Shown in pieces: positions 41,342 to 50,135 of a DNA stretch of 64,000 nucleotides. Source of the DNA: Micromonospora lupini. GTDB lineage: Bacteria; Actinomycetota; Actinomycetes; Mycobacteriales; Micromonosporaceae. The notes under the pieces were generated by a model, which saw nothing but the letters and a program-made list of their open reading frames with translations, was not told where the DNA came from and ran no database searches. The translations under genes were made by a program, and so were the position numbers. Every line of letters begins with the position of its first letter. Position 1 is the first letter of the stretch. Where the stretch lies: contig NZ_JAPENL010000002.1 of NCBI RefSeq assembly GCF_026342015.1, forward strand, positions 811,001 to 875,000, given 5' to 3'.

Positions 41342-41458
41342 ACCGATACTGCCCACGCGTCGTAGCACGGTCGTAACCGGACGGGGTGGATCAACGGGGT
41401 CGATGGGTGGTCCACGCCACGCGGGCGGATGGGCGCGGTCGCTGTCGGCGGCGGCGGG

Positions 41459-41464
41459 TACCGT
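41459..41464 (+). promoter_or_regulatory. -10 box TACCGT, leaderless promoter of the DinG-like helicase gene
   Basis: TACCGT ends 6 bases before the GTG at 41471. Confidence 0.55.
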
Positions 41465-41470
41465 CGCACG

Positions 41471-43633
41471 GTGACTCCGCCCCGCACCGCCACCGGTTCC
41501 GCCACCCCGTCGGCCCGTGGTGGGAGCCGGCGGCGCGGTGCCCGGCCCAGCGGCACCGAGCTGCTCGCGGCAGCGGTCGGCGCGGTCCCCGGCGGCACGG
41601 CGCGGCCCGGCCAGCAGGAGATGACGACAGCCATCGAGGAGTGCGTGACAAGCGGCGAGCACCTGCTCGTGCAGGCGGGCACCGGCACCGGCAAGTCGCT
41701 GGCGTACCTCGCGCCTGCCCTCACCGTGGACGGCCCGGTGGTCGTCTCCACGGCAACGCTCGCGTTGCAGTCCCAGCTCGTCGACCACGACCTGCCCCGG
41801 CTGGCAGACGCCGTCGAGCCGCTGCTCGGCCGCCGGCCCACGTTCGCGGTGCTGAAGGGCCGGCACCACTACCTCTGCCTGGCCCGGCTGGACAACTCCA
41901 CCGAGGACGAGCCGGAGGACACCCTCTTCGACGCACCGGCCTCCCGCCCCGGCGGCGGCACGAAGTGGCTCGGCGAGGCGGGCCGGCTGGGCAAGCAGAT
42001 CGAGCGGCTGCGCGGCTGGGCCGAGAAGACCGACACCGGCGACCGCGACGAGCTGGACCCGGGCGTCGACGACCAGGCCTGGCGGCTGGTCTCGATGCCG
42101 TCGCGGGAGTGCGTCGGCGCGGCCCGGTGCCCGTTCGGCGCGGAGTGCTTCGCCGAGGCGTCCCGTGCCCGCGCCCGCGAGGCCGACATCGTGGTGACCA
42201 ACCACAGCCTCCTGGCCGTCGACATGCTCGCCGACCGGCACATCGTCCCGCCGCACAAGCTGCTCATCGTCGACGAGGCACACGAGCTTGCCGACCGGGT
42301 CTCCTCGGCCGCCCAGGCCGAACTGGTGCCGGAGCTGATCGACCGCACCACCCGCCGGGCCCGTACGCTGCTGCGGCCGGAGACCGCAGACGCGCTCACC
42401 GCCGCCGGTGACGCCCTCGCCGTCGGGCTGGCCGAGGCCCCCAGCGGTCGACTCACCGCCGGCCTGCCGACGCCGCTGCGGGAGGCGTGCACGCTGCTCG
42501 ACGCGGCCACCCGCACCGCCCTGGACGCGATCGGCGAGGTCAAGTCCGACGATCCCGACCCGGTCCGCAAGCAGCAGGCCAAGGCCGCGCTCGACGACCT
42601 CTCCACCACCGCCCAGCGGCTCCTCGAAGAGGCCGACCACGACGTGGCCTGGGTGGAGAAGAACGACAGCGGCAGCCGGCGGGCCCTCGTGGTCGCGCCC
42701 CTGTCGGTGGCCGGCACCCTCGCCACCCACCTGTACGACGAACGCACAGTCGTGGCGACCTCGGCCACCCTGGCGCTTGGCGGCCGGTTCGACACCGTGG
42801 CCCGCGCCCTCGGCCTGGACGCGCCGCCACCCGCGCCGCCGTCCCCGGCCGCCGCAGCGCAGGCCGCCCGGACCGCCCCGGGCCGCCCGGTCGCCGAAGC
42901 GCCCGGCCGCCGGCTCGCCGGTGACACCAACCCGGGGTCCGTCGTGCCGGCGACCGAGGGGCCGGGCTGGCGCTCGCTGGACGTGGGCTCGCCGTTCGAC
43001 TACGCCCGACAGGGCATCCTCTACGTCGCCGCGCACCTGCCCCGACCCAGCGTCTCCGGGCTGCCCGACGCGGCCGGAGAGGAGCTGCTCGGGCTCGTCG
43101 AGGCGCTCGGTGGTCGTACTCTCGGGCTCTTCTCCTCCCGGCGGGCCGCGCAGCAGGCGGCGGAGCTGCTGCGCGCGCGGACCGACCTGCCGGTGCTGCT
43201 CCAGGGCGAGGAGGCCCTGCCGCTGCTGGTCCGCCGTTTCCGCGAGGAGCGGTCAAGTTGCCTGTTCGGGGTGATGTCGCTGTGGCAGGGGGTGGACGTG
43301 CCGGGCGACGCCTGCCAGCTCGTGGTCATCGACCGGCTGCCCTTCCCCCGGCCGGACGAACCCCTCGCGGCGGCCCGCGCCGCGGCCGTGGACGCGGGCG
43401 GCGGCTCCGGCTTCGCCGCGGTCAGCGTGCCGATCGCGGCGGTCCGGCTGGCGCAGGGCGTCGGCCGGCTGATCCGGGCCACCGGAGACAAGGGAGTCGT
43501 CGCGGTGCTCGACTCGCGGCTGGAGACGGCTCGGGGCTACGGGCCGTTCCTGCGCCGCTCGCTGCCCCCGTTCTGGTACACGACCCGCCCCGAGGTCGCC
43601 AGGGGTGCCCTGCAACGCCTCGCCACCACCTGA
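41471..43633 (+). CDS. DinG-like ATP-dependent DNA helicase (XPD superfamily)
   Basis: A 720-residue superfamily 2 helicase. Walker A AGTGTGKS ends about residue 76; the DEAH box is in LLIVDEAHE (about 265-272); four cysteines at about 136, 214, 220 and 226 are placed as in the XPD/DinG 4Fe-4S domain. The C-terminal motor domain includes SLWQGVDVPG and the QGVGRLIR motif VI. It would unwind DNA or R-loops 5' to 3'. A Pro/Ala-rich insert near residues 455-490 looks disordered. Start GTG supported by the TACCGT hexamer. Confidence 0.9.
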   Translation: MTPPRTATGSATPSARGGSRRRGARPSGTELLAAAVGAVPGGTARPGQQEMTTAIEECVTSGEHLLVQAGTGTGKSLAYLAPALTVDGPVVVSTATLALQSQLVDHDLPRLADAVEPLLGRRPTFAVLKGRHHYLCLARLDNSTEDEPEDTLFDAPASRPGGGTKWLGEAGRLGKQIERLRGWAEKTDTGDRDELDPGVDDQAWRLVSMPSRECVGAARCPFGAECFAEASRARAREADIVVTNHSLLAVDMLADRHIVPPHKLLIVDEAHELADRVSSAAQAELVPELIDRTTRRARTLLRPETADALTAAGDALAVGLAEAPSGRLTAGLPTPLREACTLLDAATRTALDAIGEVKSDDPDPVRKQQAKAALDDLSTTAQRLLEEADHDVAWVEKNDSGSRRALVVAPLSVAGTLATHLYDERTVVATSATLALGGRFDTVARALGLDAPPPAPPSPAAAAQAARTAPGRPVAEAPGRRLAGDTNPGSVVPATEGPGWRSLDVGSPFDYARQGILYVAAHLPRPSVSGLPDAAGEELLGLVEALGGRTLGLFSSRRAAQQAAELLRARTDLPVLLQGEEALPLLVRRFREERSSCLFGVMSLWQGVDVPGDACQLVVIDRLPFPRPDEPLAAARAAAVDAGGGSGFAAVSVPIAAVRLAQGVGRLIRATGDKGVVAVLDSRLETARGYGPFLRRSLPPFWYTTRPEVARGALQRLATT

Positions 43634-43676
43634 CCCCCACGCAGGGCCACCGCGCCAAGATCGCACAACAACACGA

Positions 43677-43712
43677 AAATAGTGGCCTCCCCCGATGGGG
43701 AGGCCACTATTT
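43677..43712. terminator. Bidirectional terminator, 16-bp perfect stem
   Basis: AAATAGTGGCCTCCCC (43677-43692) pairs with 43697-43712, loop CGAT; the right arm ends in ATTT, so a short T-run follows in the plus direction and, by symmetry, in the minus direction. GATCGC and GCGATC flank it, hinting at a larger palindrome. Confidence 0.85.
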
Positions 43713-43757
43713 CCAGGATCGTGCGCGATCAAGCGGGCGTTGCGGGCGCGGTGGCGG

Positions 43758-45056
43758 TCAGGGGGCCTGGGCGGCGACGACCACGGCGTCGGGTGGAGTG
43801 TCCGGGACCGTCCGGGCGGCCAGTCGGCGTACGGCGGTGTTCAACACCGCGATCAGCGGCACGGAGACCAGCGCGCCCGTGATGCCCGCGAGCACCACGC
43901 CGGCCGCGATCCCGATGATCACCGCGAGTGGGTGGATGGCCACCGCCCGCCCCATGATCAGCGGCTGGAGGATGTGCCCCTCGACCTGCTGCACGCCGAT
44001 CACCGCGCCCAGGATGATCAGCGCGGTCACCGGGCCACTGTCGACGAGCGCCACAAGCACCGCCACGACACCGGAGAGCGCGGCGCCGACGATCGGGATG
44101 AAAGCGCCGAGGAACACCAGCGCGGCAAGTGGGAAGGCGAACGGAACGTCGAAGATGACCAGGAAGATGCCGATGCCCACCGCGTCGATGAAGGCGACAA
44201 GCACTGTCGCCCGGACGTAGGCACCGAGCGTGTGCCAGGAGGCGCGGCCGGCGTCGTCGACCTTCCAGCGGGCGGCCACCGGCAGCAGCCGGACCAGGAA
44301 GCGCCAGATCCGGGCGCCGTCGCGCAGGAAGAAGAACGTCGCGAAGAGCACCAGCAGGGTGCCGGTGAGCACCTCCGCCAGCGTCGCGGCGGTGCTCAGC
44401 GCGCCGCTGGTGAACCTCGACGTGTTGTCGTTGATCCAGGCCTGCGCCTCGTCGATGTAGCGGTCGAGCTGGGTGTCGGAGAGGTGCAGCGGGCCGGTCT
44501 TCAGCCAGTCCTGGATCTGCCGGACGCCCTGCGACGACTTCTCGCTCAGCTCCGGCACGCCCTGGATGAACTCGTTGACCACGAGGGTCAGCGTGCCGAT
44601 GACACTCACCAGGCCGCCGACCAGCACCACAGCCGTCGCCAGCGACCGGGGCAGTCGGGCCCGCAGCAGCCAACCCACCGCCGGCGCGAGCAACGCCGAG
44701 AGCAGCAGCGCGATGGCCAGCGGAATGATCACGATGCTGATCGTGCCGACGATCCGGAGCAGCGCCCAGGCCACCACACCGATCACGATCAGCCGCCAGC
44801 ACCAGGCGGCGGCGATCCGCAGCCCGTGCGGCACGTCCGCGTCGTCCCGGCTGGATGTCGAGGTGTGCAGATCCGCCTGAGGCTCGGCACCGTAGACCGT
44901 GGCGCTCGGCGGGGCGGTCGGCCCCGGAACGGCGGGCGAGGCCACCCCGGCCGGCTCCGGCGCGTCGCTCGGCGTCTCCTGAGCCGCGCGAACCGACTCC
45001 TGTCCCGATCGGTAGGCGCGGCGCAGCCGCCCGCGTACCCGCTCGAAGCGGCTCAA
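43758..45056 (-). CDS. AI-2E family transporter (PerM/TqsA-like)
   Basis: A 432-residue polytopic protein of the AI-2 exporter superfamily. A ~75-residue hydrophilic N-terminus precedes two helices, a coiled periplasmic-type stretch (about 165-235) and a C-terminal bundle with GVQQVEGHILQPLIMGRAV, the family signature. Members act as ion or metabolite efflux carriers or Na/H antiporters. The TTG start at 45056 has AGGAGG about 6 bases upstream; a GTG at 45062 would touch the AGGAGG itself. Confidence 0.82.
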   Translation of the reverse strand: MSRFERVRGRLRRAYRSGQESVRAAQETPSDAPEPAGVASPAVPGPTAPPSATVYGAEPQADLHTSTSSRDDADVPHGLRIAAAWCWRLIVIGVVAWALLRIVGTISIVIIPLAIALLLSALLAPAVGWLLRARLPRSLATAVVLVGGLVSVIGTLTLVVNEFIQGVPELSEKSSQGVRQIQDWLKTGPLHLSDTQLDRYIDEAQAWINDNTSRFTSGALSTAATLAEVLTGTLLVLFATFFFLRDGARIWRFLVRLLPVAARWKVDDAGRASWHTLGAYVRATVLVAFIDAVGIGIFLVIFDVPFAFPLAALVFLGAFIPIVGAALSGVVAVLVALVDSGPVTALIILGAVIGVQQVEGHILQPLIMGRAVAIHPLAVIIGIAAGVVLAGITGALVSVPLIAVLNTAVRRLAARTVPDTPPDAVVVAAQAP

Positions 45057-45201
45057 GCGCACCTCCTGGCAGAAGAGTCGTCGGCCCACGGCGACAGGTC
45101 GGACAGCATACGTCCGTTCCCGACACCGTAGGGCAGTTCCGCCACACAATGCCCAGACCACCTCGGGCGTAACCACCGGCGGCCGGCCGTCGGCGACACG
45201 G

Positions 45202-45207
45202 TAGCGT
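45202..45207 (+). promoter_or_regulatory. -10 box TAGCGT, leaderless promoter of the groES-like gene
   Basis: TAGCGT ends 7 bases before the GTG at 45215. Confidence 0.55.
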
Positions 45208-45214
45208 CTGCCCC

Positions 45215-45553
45215 GTGACCGCCGACCAGGATTTCGACTCCGGCCTGCCGATCCGCCTGCTGCACGACCGCGTGCTGGTACGCATGGACGGCAGCGAGGG
45301 CGAGCGCCGTTCCACAGCTGGCATCGTCATCCCGGCGACCGCCCAGGTCGGCAAGCGCCTCGCCTGGGCCACCGCCGTCGGCGTGGGGCCGAACGTCCGG
45401 GCAATCGTCTCCGGCGACCGGGTGCTCTTCGACCCGGACGACCGTTCCGAGGTCGAGCTGCACGGCCGCGGGTACGTGCTGCTGCGGGAACGCGACGTGC
45501 ACGCGGTGGCCGCCGAGCGGATCGAGAACAACTCCACGGGCCTCTATCTCTGA
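45215..45553 (+). CDS. Detached GroES-family co-chaperonin
   Basis: A 112-residue GroES-like protein. The core LPIRLLHDRVLVRMD, the mobile-loop equivalent RRSTAGIVIPAT (with the hydrophobic IVI tripeptide) and the C-terminal strand of the beta-barrel YVLLRERDVHAV are recognisable, but it is longer and more divergent than typical GroES (about 95-100 residues). It is not next to a groEL and has no CIRCE element, so it may be a paralogue with its own partner. Another, canonical groES outside the window is expected with the second groEL usual in actinobacteria. Confidence 0.85.
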   Translation: MTADQDFDSGLPIRLLHDRVLVRMDGSEGERRSTAGIVIPATAQVGKRLAWATAVGVGPNVRAIVSGDRVLFDPDDRSEVELHGRGYVLLRERDVHAVAAERIENNSTGLYL

Positions 45554-45644
45554 CGCACCTCCCCGGCCGGCGGCACGACCGCGCGCCGTTTGCCAGGCCC
45601 CACGACGGGAAGCCAGCCGGCGACCGTGGCCCTGGGGAGGGACG

Positions 45645-45812
45645 ATGCCGGTATTCGTAAAGAAGCTGCTCACCTGGGGAAGCGTCGCGTTCCTGATCTA
45701 CTTCGTGGCGTTCCGGCCGGACGGCGCCGCGCAGATGTTCAAGGCGATCGGGGCGGCGCTGATGGCGATGTTCCAGGGCCTCGGCGACTTCCTCACCACC
45801 CTGATGACCTGA
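45645..45812 (+). CDS. 55-residue membrane peptide
   Basis: A short gene with ATG 45645 and a strong ribosome-binding site GGGGAGGG ending about 5 bases upstream. The peptide starts MPVFVKKLLTW, has a hydrophobic helix (about 8-24), a short polar turn FRPDGAAQ and a second amphipathic or hydrophobic helix rich in Met and Phe (about 31-53). It lies between the groES-like gene and the convergent prsW gene, ending 16 bases from the prsW stop. Codon usage is as in neighbouring genes. Function unknown. Confidence 0.75.
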   Translation: MPVFVKKLLTWGSVAFLIYFVAFRPDGAAQMFKAIGAALMAMFQGLGDFLTTLMT

Positions 45813-45828
45813 GCCAGACCGACCGCCG

Positions 45829-47268
45829 TCAGGAATGACCGGGCGGCCACGGCGCCGCCGTGGGCAGGCCGTGCCATCCGGGCGGCGCGTAGCCCATCGG
45901 GGGCGGCGGCGGGGCAAGCACCACCGGGATCGGGACCACCGGCTCTTCGGGCGCGTCCACCGGCCGCGACGTACCGTCCGGGAAGCGCAGGTGGTAGCGG
46001 CTGCCGTCCCAGACGCCCACCGGCGCCTGCGGGTCACGCCCCAGGAAGAACGACCGGTGCGCCGTGATCGCCTCCAGCAGTTGCCGTTCCTCGGCGACCG
46101 CCCGCTCCCGGTCGCCCGGCTTACGGTCCAGGCCACGCAGCATCCCGTCGCGCAGCAGGGCCAACCGCGTCGCGGCGACCTGGTATCCGCGCATCGCCCG
46201 CACCCCGGCATCGCCGGCGACGCGGCGTGCCCAGCTGCGGGCCGCGTGCCGGCGGCCCAGGCTGCTCAGCGCGGCCACCTCCGGCGGGCTCAGCCAGCCC
46301 GCGCGTACGTAGTCGGGCAGGATCCGCTCGGTGAGCCGCCCCTCCCAGGCACGCAGCCACAGCGCCAGCCCGACCGTACCGAAGAAGACAGGCACCATCA
46401 GGCCGAGGAAGCCGTACAGCATGATCACCGCTTCGCCGGTGGCCTGGGTCAACGTCGGCAGCAGGTTCCACGTGCCGTGCAACATCATCGCCAGCAGCAG
46501 GCCGGCGATGGGTGCGAGCACGCGGACCCGCCGGTCGGCCGAACGTGAGGCGACACCGAGCCCCACACCGGTCATCGAGGTGAAGAGCGGATGGGCGAAC
46601 CCGAACAGGAGGATCCGCACGATGAAGATGGCGATCACCTGCTGGGCGCCGGTCGCGGGGCCGTAGCGGTCGGCGCCTGCCGCGTAGCCGTACCCACCCA
46701 GGTAGAGGATGTTCTCCACCATCGCGAACCCGACCGCGGAGAGCCCGCAGTAGACCAGGCCGTCGGTGATCCCTGACCACTCCCGACGCCGAAACACCAG
46801 CAGCAGGATCGGGCCGAGGGCCTTGGTCAGCTCCTCGATGAACGGTGCCACCAGCACCCCGGTGAGCGCGTCCGGCAGTCCCCAGTCGGCGAACCGCCCG
46901 GCGGCGAACTCGTTCACCTTGAGGGCGGCGGCGGTGGAGACGAACGCGCCCCAGGCGAAGCAGAAGATCAGGTACTTCAGCGGCTCCGGTTCGTACCTGT
47001 CGAGCCACAGGAAGCAGGCGATAAGCACCGGCACCGGCAGGATCGCGGCGCCCACACCGACCAGCAGGGCCTGCGCGCCGAGCGACTCGCCGAGCGTGAA
47101 GACCATGAAGACCGCGCACGCGGCGATGAGCAGCACCACCCCGGCCAGCACCAGGAACCGCAGCCAGTTCGGTCGGCGCGGCGGCATCCGGGGCGCCGCG
47201 ACGACAGCCGGATCGGCGGGCGCGGGCGGCGACGACGGCAGGGGTGCACCGGGCGGGGTGTCGGCCAT
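45829..47268 (-). CDS. PrsW-family intramembrane metalloprotease
   Basis: A 479-residue protein: Pro-rich N-terminus, eight or so transmembrane segments (about 36-325) and a hydrophilic C-terminal tail of 150 residues. Glutamyl-protease motifs are intact: EE in PFIEELTKA (E145-E146), EN in FAMVENILYL (E185), H226 in FAHPLFTS and H264 in MLHGTWN. B. subtilis PrsW starts regulated proteolysis of anti-sigma factor RsiW; a comparable signalling role is possible here. ATG 47268 follows TACGCT by 6 bases. Confidence 0.88.
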   Translation of the reverse strand: MADTPPGAPLPSSPPAPADPAVVAAPRMPPRRPNWLRFLVLAGVVLLIAACAVFMVFTLGESLGAQALLVGVGAAILPVPVLIACFLWLDRYEPEPLKYLIFCFAWGAFVSTAAALKVNEFAAGRFADWGLPDALTGVLVAPFIEELTKALGPILLLVFRRREWSGITDGLVYCGLSAVGFAMVENILYLGGYGYAAGADRYGPATGAQQVIAIFIVRILLFGFAHPLFTSMTGVGLGVASRSADRRVRVLAPIAGLLLAMMLHGTWNLLPTLTQATGEAVIMLYGFLGLMVPVFFGTVGLALWLRAWEGRLTERILPDYVRAGWLSPPEVAALSSLGRRHAARSWARRVAGDAGVRAMRGYQVAATRLALLRDGMLRGLDRKPGDRERAVAEERQLLEAITAHRSFFLGRDPQAPVGVWDGSRYHLRFPDGTSRPVDAPEEPVVPIPVVLAPPPPPMGYAPPGWHGLPTAAPWPPGHS

Positions 47269-47274
47269 GCGGTC

Positions 47275-47280
47275 AGCGTA
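47275..47280 (-). promoter_or_regulatory. -10 box TACGCT, leaderless promoter of the PrsW-family gene
   Basis: TACGCT on the minus strand ends 6 bases before the ATG at 47268. Confidence 0.55.
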
Positions 47281-47320
47281 GCCATCCCCCGCCGGCTGGT
47301 CCGGTCGCATCCACAGCCGC

Positions 47321-47326
47321 TATGCT
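47321..47326 (+). promoter_or_regulatory. -10 box TATGCT of the riboswitch transcript
   Basis: TATGCT ends 7 bases before the first base of the riboswitch P1 stem at 47334, which fits transcription starting at the aptamer. Confidence 0.55.
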
Positions 47327-47333
47327 GCGGGCA

Positions 47334-47442
47334 GGTCACGAGTGTCAGCGTTCAGCCCCGGCTTGCTGGCCGGCAACCCTCGTCGAGTTCGCGGTGGGGT
47401 GCCCCGGGTGATGACCGGGCCCAGCCCGATCCTCGTGCTGGG
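47334..47442 (+). ncRNA. SAM-IV riboswitch
   Basis: The P1 stem GGTCA (47334-47338) pairs with TGACC (47412-47416). In between are the conserved elements of the SAM-I/SAM-IV core, CTGGCCGGCAACCCTC and GGGGTGCCCCGGGTGATGACC, in the form typical of SAM-IV. A further stem CCCAGC/GCTGGG (47420-47425 with 47437-47442) follows, as expected for the extra SAM-IV pseudoknot region. SAM-IV RNAs occur in actinomycetes and turn genes off when S-adenosylmethionine is abundant. Confidence 0.88.
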
Positions 47443-47470
47443 CAAGCGCGGGCCCCGTCCCGGCACCACC

Positions 47471-47491
47471 CGGGGTCCCTGACCCCGGAGG
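47471..47491 (+). promoter_or_regulatory. Expression platform: hairpin overlapping the ribosome-binding site
   Basis: CGGGGTC (47471-47477) pairs with GACCCCG (47481-47487), touching GGAGG at 47487-47491, the binding site for the GTG at 47499. This suggests translational control by the riboswitch. Confidence 0.5.
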
Positions 47492-47498
47492 TTCCGGC

Positions 47499-48767
47499 GT
47501 GTCCGTCACCCTCGTACCCTCGCTGCCCACCCTGCCCGCCGTCGCGCCCGCGCCGTCGGCGCCGCTCGACGTGCTCGGCGTACCCGGCGAGATCAACCTC
47601 GACTACGCGGCCACCGCGCCGTGCGCGCGGGCCGCGGCCGACGCGGTGACCGAACTGCTTCCCTGGTACGCGAGCGTGCACCGCGGCGCGGGAGCGCTGT
47701 CGCGGCGCTGCACGCTTGCCTACGAGCGGGCCCGGCAGACGGTCGGCGACTTCTTCGGCGCCCGCGCCGACGACCACGTGATCTTCACGCGGAACACCAC
47801 CGACGCCCTCAACCTGCTGGCCCGGGCGCTGCCCGCCGGCACGACAGTCGTCACCTTCGCGGGTGAGCACCACGCCAACCTGCTGCCCTGGCCACGCGGC
47901 TCGGTGCGCCTGCCGGTGCCCGCCGACCCCGCCGGGGCGGTACGCGCTCTCGCCGCCGCCCTCACCGAGCTGCGCCGTGACAGCAACCCCGCGCTGCCGG
48001 TGCTGGTCGCGGTGACCGGGGCGAGCAATGTGACAGGCGAGCTGTGGCCGGTCGCCGAGCTGGCCCGGGTGGCCCACCGGCACGGCGCCCGGATCGTCCT
48101 CGACGCCGCGCAGCTCGCCCCGCACGCCCCTGTCGACAGGCACACGCTCGGCGTGGACTACCTGGCCGTGTCCGGCCACAAGCTGTACGCCCCGTTCGGC
48201 GCGGGTGTGCTCATCGGCCGGGCGGACTGGCTGGACGCCGCCGCGCCGTACCTGGCCGGTGGCGGCGCCACGAGCCACGTCGGGTCGGCGACCCACGACG
48301 TGACCTGGGCGAACGGCCCGGCCCGACATGAGGGCGGCACCCCGAACCTGCTGGGCGCGGTGGCGCTGGCGGCGGTGTGCGCGGCGCTGGCCGACGCCGA
48401 CCGGGTCGCGCTGGCCGCCCGTGAGCAGGCGCTGCTGGCCCGGCTGCGCGCCGGCCTCGCCGCCCTGCCGCACGTGGTGGAGCTGCGCACCTTCGGCCCC
48501 GACACGCCCCGGGTCGGCATCGTCTCGTTCGTGGTCGCCGGCTGGGACTCCGCCGCGGTGGCCGCCCGGCTGGCCACGGAGCACCGGATCGGCGTACGAG
48601 ATGGGCTGTTCTGCGCCCACCCGCTGGCCCGGCGGCTGCTCGGCGAGGCTGCCGGGCGTACCGGACGGCGTGATCTTCCGCCGACCGCGTTGCGCGCCAG
48701 CATCGGTCTGGGCACCACCGCGGCCCAGGTCGACCGGCTGCTCGCCGCGCTCGCCGAGCTGGGCTGA
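47499..48767 (+). CDS. Aminotransferase class V / cysteine desulfurase-like PLP enzyme
   Basis: A 422-residue fold-type I PLP enzyme. The PLP lysine is K228 in SGHKLYAPFG, and C372 in GLFCAHPL occupies the region where SufS-type desulfurases carry the catalytic cysteine. It starts with the typical NLDYAATAPC. The enzyme probably releases sulfur or selenium from cysteine-type substrates. Control by a SAM-IV riboswitch ties it to methionine, SAM or sulfur homeostasis. No Fe-S scaffold genes are adjacent. Confidence 0.87.
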   Translation: MSVTLVPSLPTLPAVAPAPSAPLDVLGVPGEINLDYAATAPCARAAADAVTELLPWYASVHRGAGALSRRCTLAYERARQTVGDFFGARADDHVIFTRNTTDALNLLARALPAGTTVVTFAGEHHANLLPWPRGSVRLPVPADPAGAVRALAAALTELRRDSNPALPVLVAVTGASNVTGELWPVAELARVAHRHGARIVLDAAQLAPHAPVDRHTLGVDYLAVSGHKLYAPFGAGVLIGRADWLDAAAPYLAGGGATSHVGSATHDVTWANGPARHEGGTPNLLGAVALAAVCAALADADRVALAAREQALLARLRAGLAALPHVVELRTFGPDTPRVGIVSFVVAGWDSAAVAARLATEHRIGVRDGLFCAHPLARRLLGEAAGRTGRRDLPPTALRASIGLGTTAAQVDRLLAALAELG

Positions 48768-48796
48768 GCTTCGCGGCAGGTGTCCGCCGCCAGCGT

Positions 48797-50062
48797 TCAA
48801 CCGACGGGCGGGGCGGTGGGTGGCTTCGGCGCCTCGCCCGGCTCGGCCGGTTCGCCGACAGGCCGCTCCTGCTCCCCGAAGGCGGTCCGGATCCACCGGT
48901 TCGCCTCCTCCTGCTCGACGCCGGAGGCCACCAGCAGGTCGCTCGCCGTGGTCCGGATCTGGGCGATCACGACACTGCCGGAGAAGCCGACCCCTGCCCC
49001 GTACGCCCGGCCGGCCTCGCTGACGGCCCGCAGCGACCGCTCCCGCGCCTTCTGCGGCTCCTCGCCCGCCGCGAACTCGTGCTTGAGCAGGCGGACCGAC
49101 TCGGCGAGGTGACCGATCGAGTCCGGCATCGTGTCCGGTACCGGCTCGTCGTCCTCGATCAGGGTGACGGACCGCCGGATCAGCGTGCCGCTGTTGCGCA
49201 TCGCGCGGTCGATCGGGTCGGCCGCCTCCGCGTAGTGGATCAGCTCGCCCCGGCGGTGCCAGCGGGCCGGCGAGAGGGTGGCCGTCTCCTTCGCACCCTC
49301 GATCGCCTCGGCCAGGGTGGCCAGCTCGTCCTTGTTGTTGCGCAGCCGCTCCAGCGCCCGCTGGATGCCGGCCCGGTCCCGGTCGCGCAGCCCGTCGGCG
49401 GTGGCGTCGAGCTGGGCGGCGAGCAGGTCCAGCGCCGGTCGCGCGGCCCGGTTGATCACGCGAAGCGGATTCAGCGGCAGCAGTACCGCCGTCACCAGCA
49501 ACGCGACGCCACCGCCGAGGAAGGCGTCGACGAAGCGCGGGATCTCCAGGTTCTGGGTGGACGGGCTCAGCGTCACGATCAGCACCGCCGTGGCCGCCGC
49601 CTGGATGACGATCGCCACGCTCGCCCCGGCGAAGATGGTGAGCAGGATCGCCACAGTGACCACCAGGCCGAGTTGCCACGCGCCGGTGCCGAGCAGGTAG
49701 ATCAGCAAGTCGCCGACGAACACCCCGACGCCCACCCCGACGATCAGCTCGACGGTCCGCCGGAACCGCTGCCCTACCGACGCGGCAAGCGTGCCGACCG
49801 CGGAGATCGGCGCGAAGACCGGTTGCGGGTTGCCCAGCACCTTGTGCGAGATGAGGTACGCCAGTCCGGCCGCCAACCCGGCCTGGACGGCCAGCCCACC
49901 CGCCATCCGCACCCGGTGCAGCCGGTCGTGCAGGGTGGCACGGCCACGGTGCCGCAGTTGTTCGGTGGCCTCGGCGATGCGCGCCCCGTCGACGTCCACC
50001 AAACCTTCGCGCAATGGTGCACGCCGCACCACCGGAGGTCTCTTGTCTCGGGCCACCGCCAT
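48797..50062 (-). CDS. FUSC family membrane protein
   Basis: A 421-residue protein with a soluble N-terminus, about six transmembrane segments (about 50-200) and a large cytoplasmic helical domain (about 210-400) with a Pro/Glu-rich end. This is half of the fusaric acid resistance/aromatic acid exporter type (FUSC_2). Members export aromatic acids or similar compounds. The ATG at 50062 is used; the longer in-frame upstream stretch overlaps the divergent HD gene. Confidence 0.8.
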   Translation of the reverse strand: MAVARDKRPPVVRRAPLREGLVDVDGARIAEATEQLRHRGRATLHDRLHRVRMAGGLAVQAGLAAGLAYLISHKVLGNPQPVFAPISAVGTLAASVGQRFRRTVELIVGVGVGVFVGDLLIYLLGTGAWQLGLVVTVAILLTIFAGASVAIVIQAAATAVLIVTLSPSTQNLEIPRFVDAFLGGGVALLVTAVLLPLNPLRVINRAARPALDLLAAQLDATADGLRDRDRAGIQRALERLRNNKDELATLAEAIEGAKETATLSPARWHRRGELIHYAEAADPIDRAMRNSGTLIRRSVTLIEDDEPVPDTMPDSIGHLAESVRLLKHEFAAGEEPQKARERSLRAVSEAGRAYGAGVGFSGSVVIAQIRTTASDLLVASGVEQEEANRWIRTAFGEQERPVGEPAEPGEAPKPPTAPPVG

Positions 50063-50135
50063 GGGCGCGACTACCCGTGGCGGGCCCGCTGAATCCTCCC
50101 GCCCGCATGGTGCCCGTGTGCGGCAGACTCGGGCG

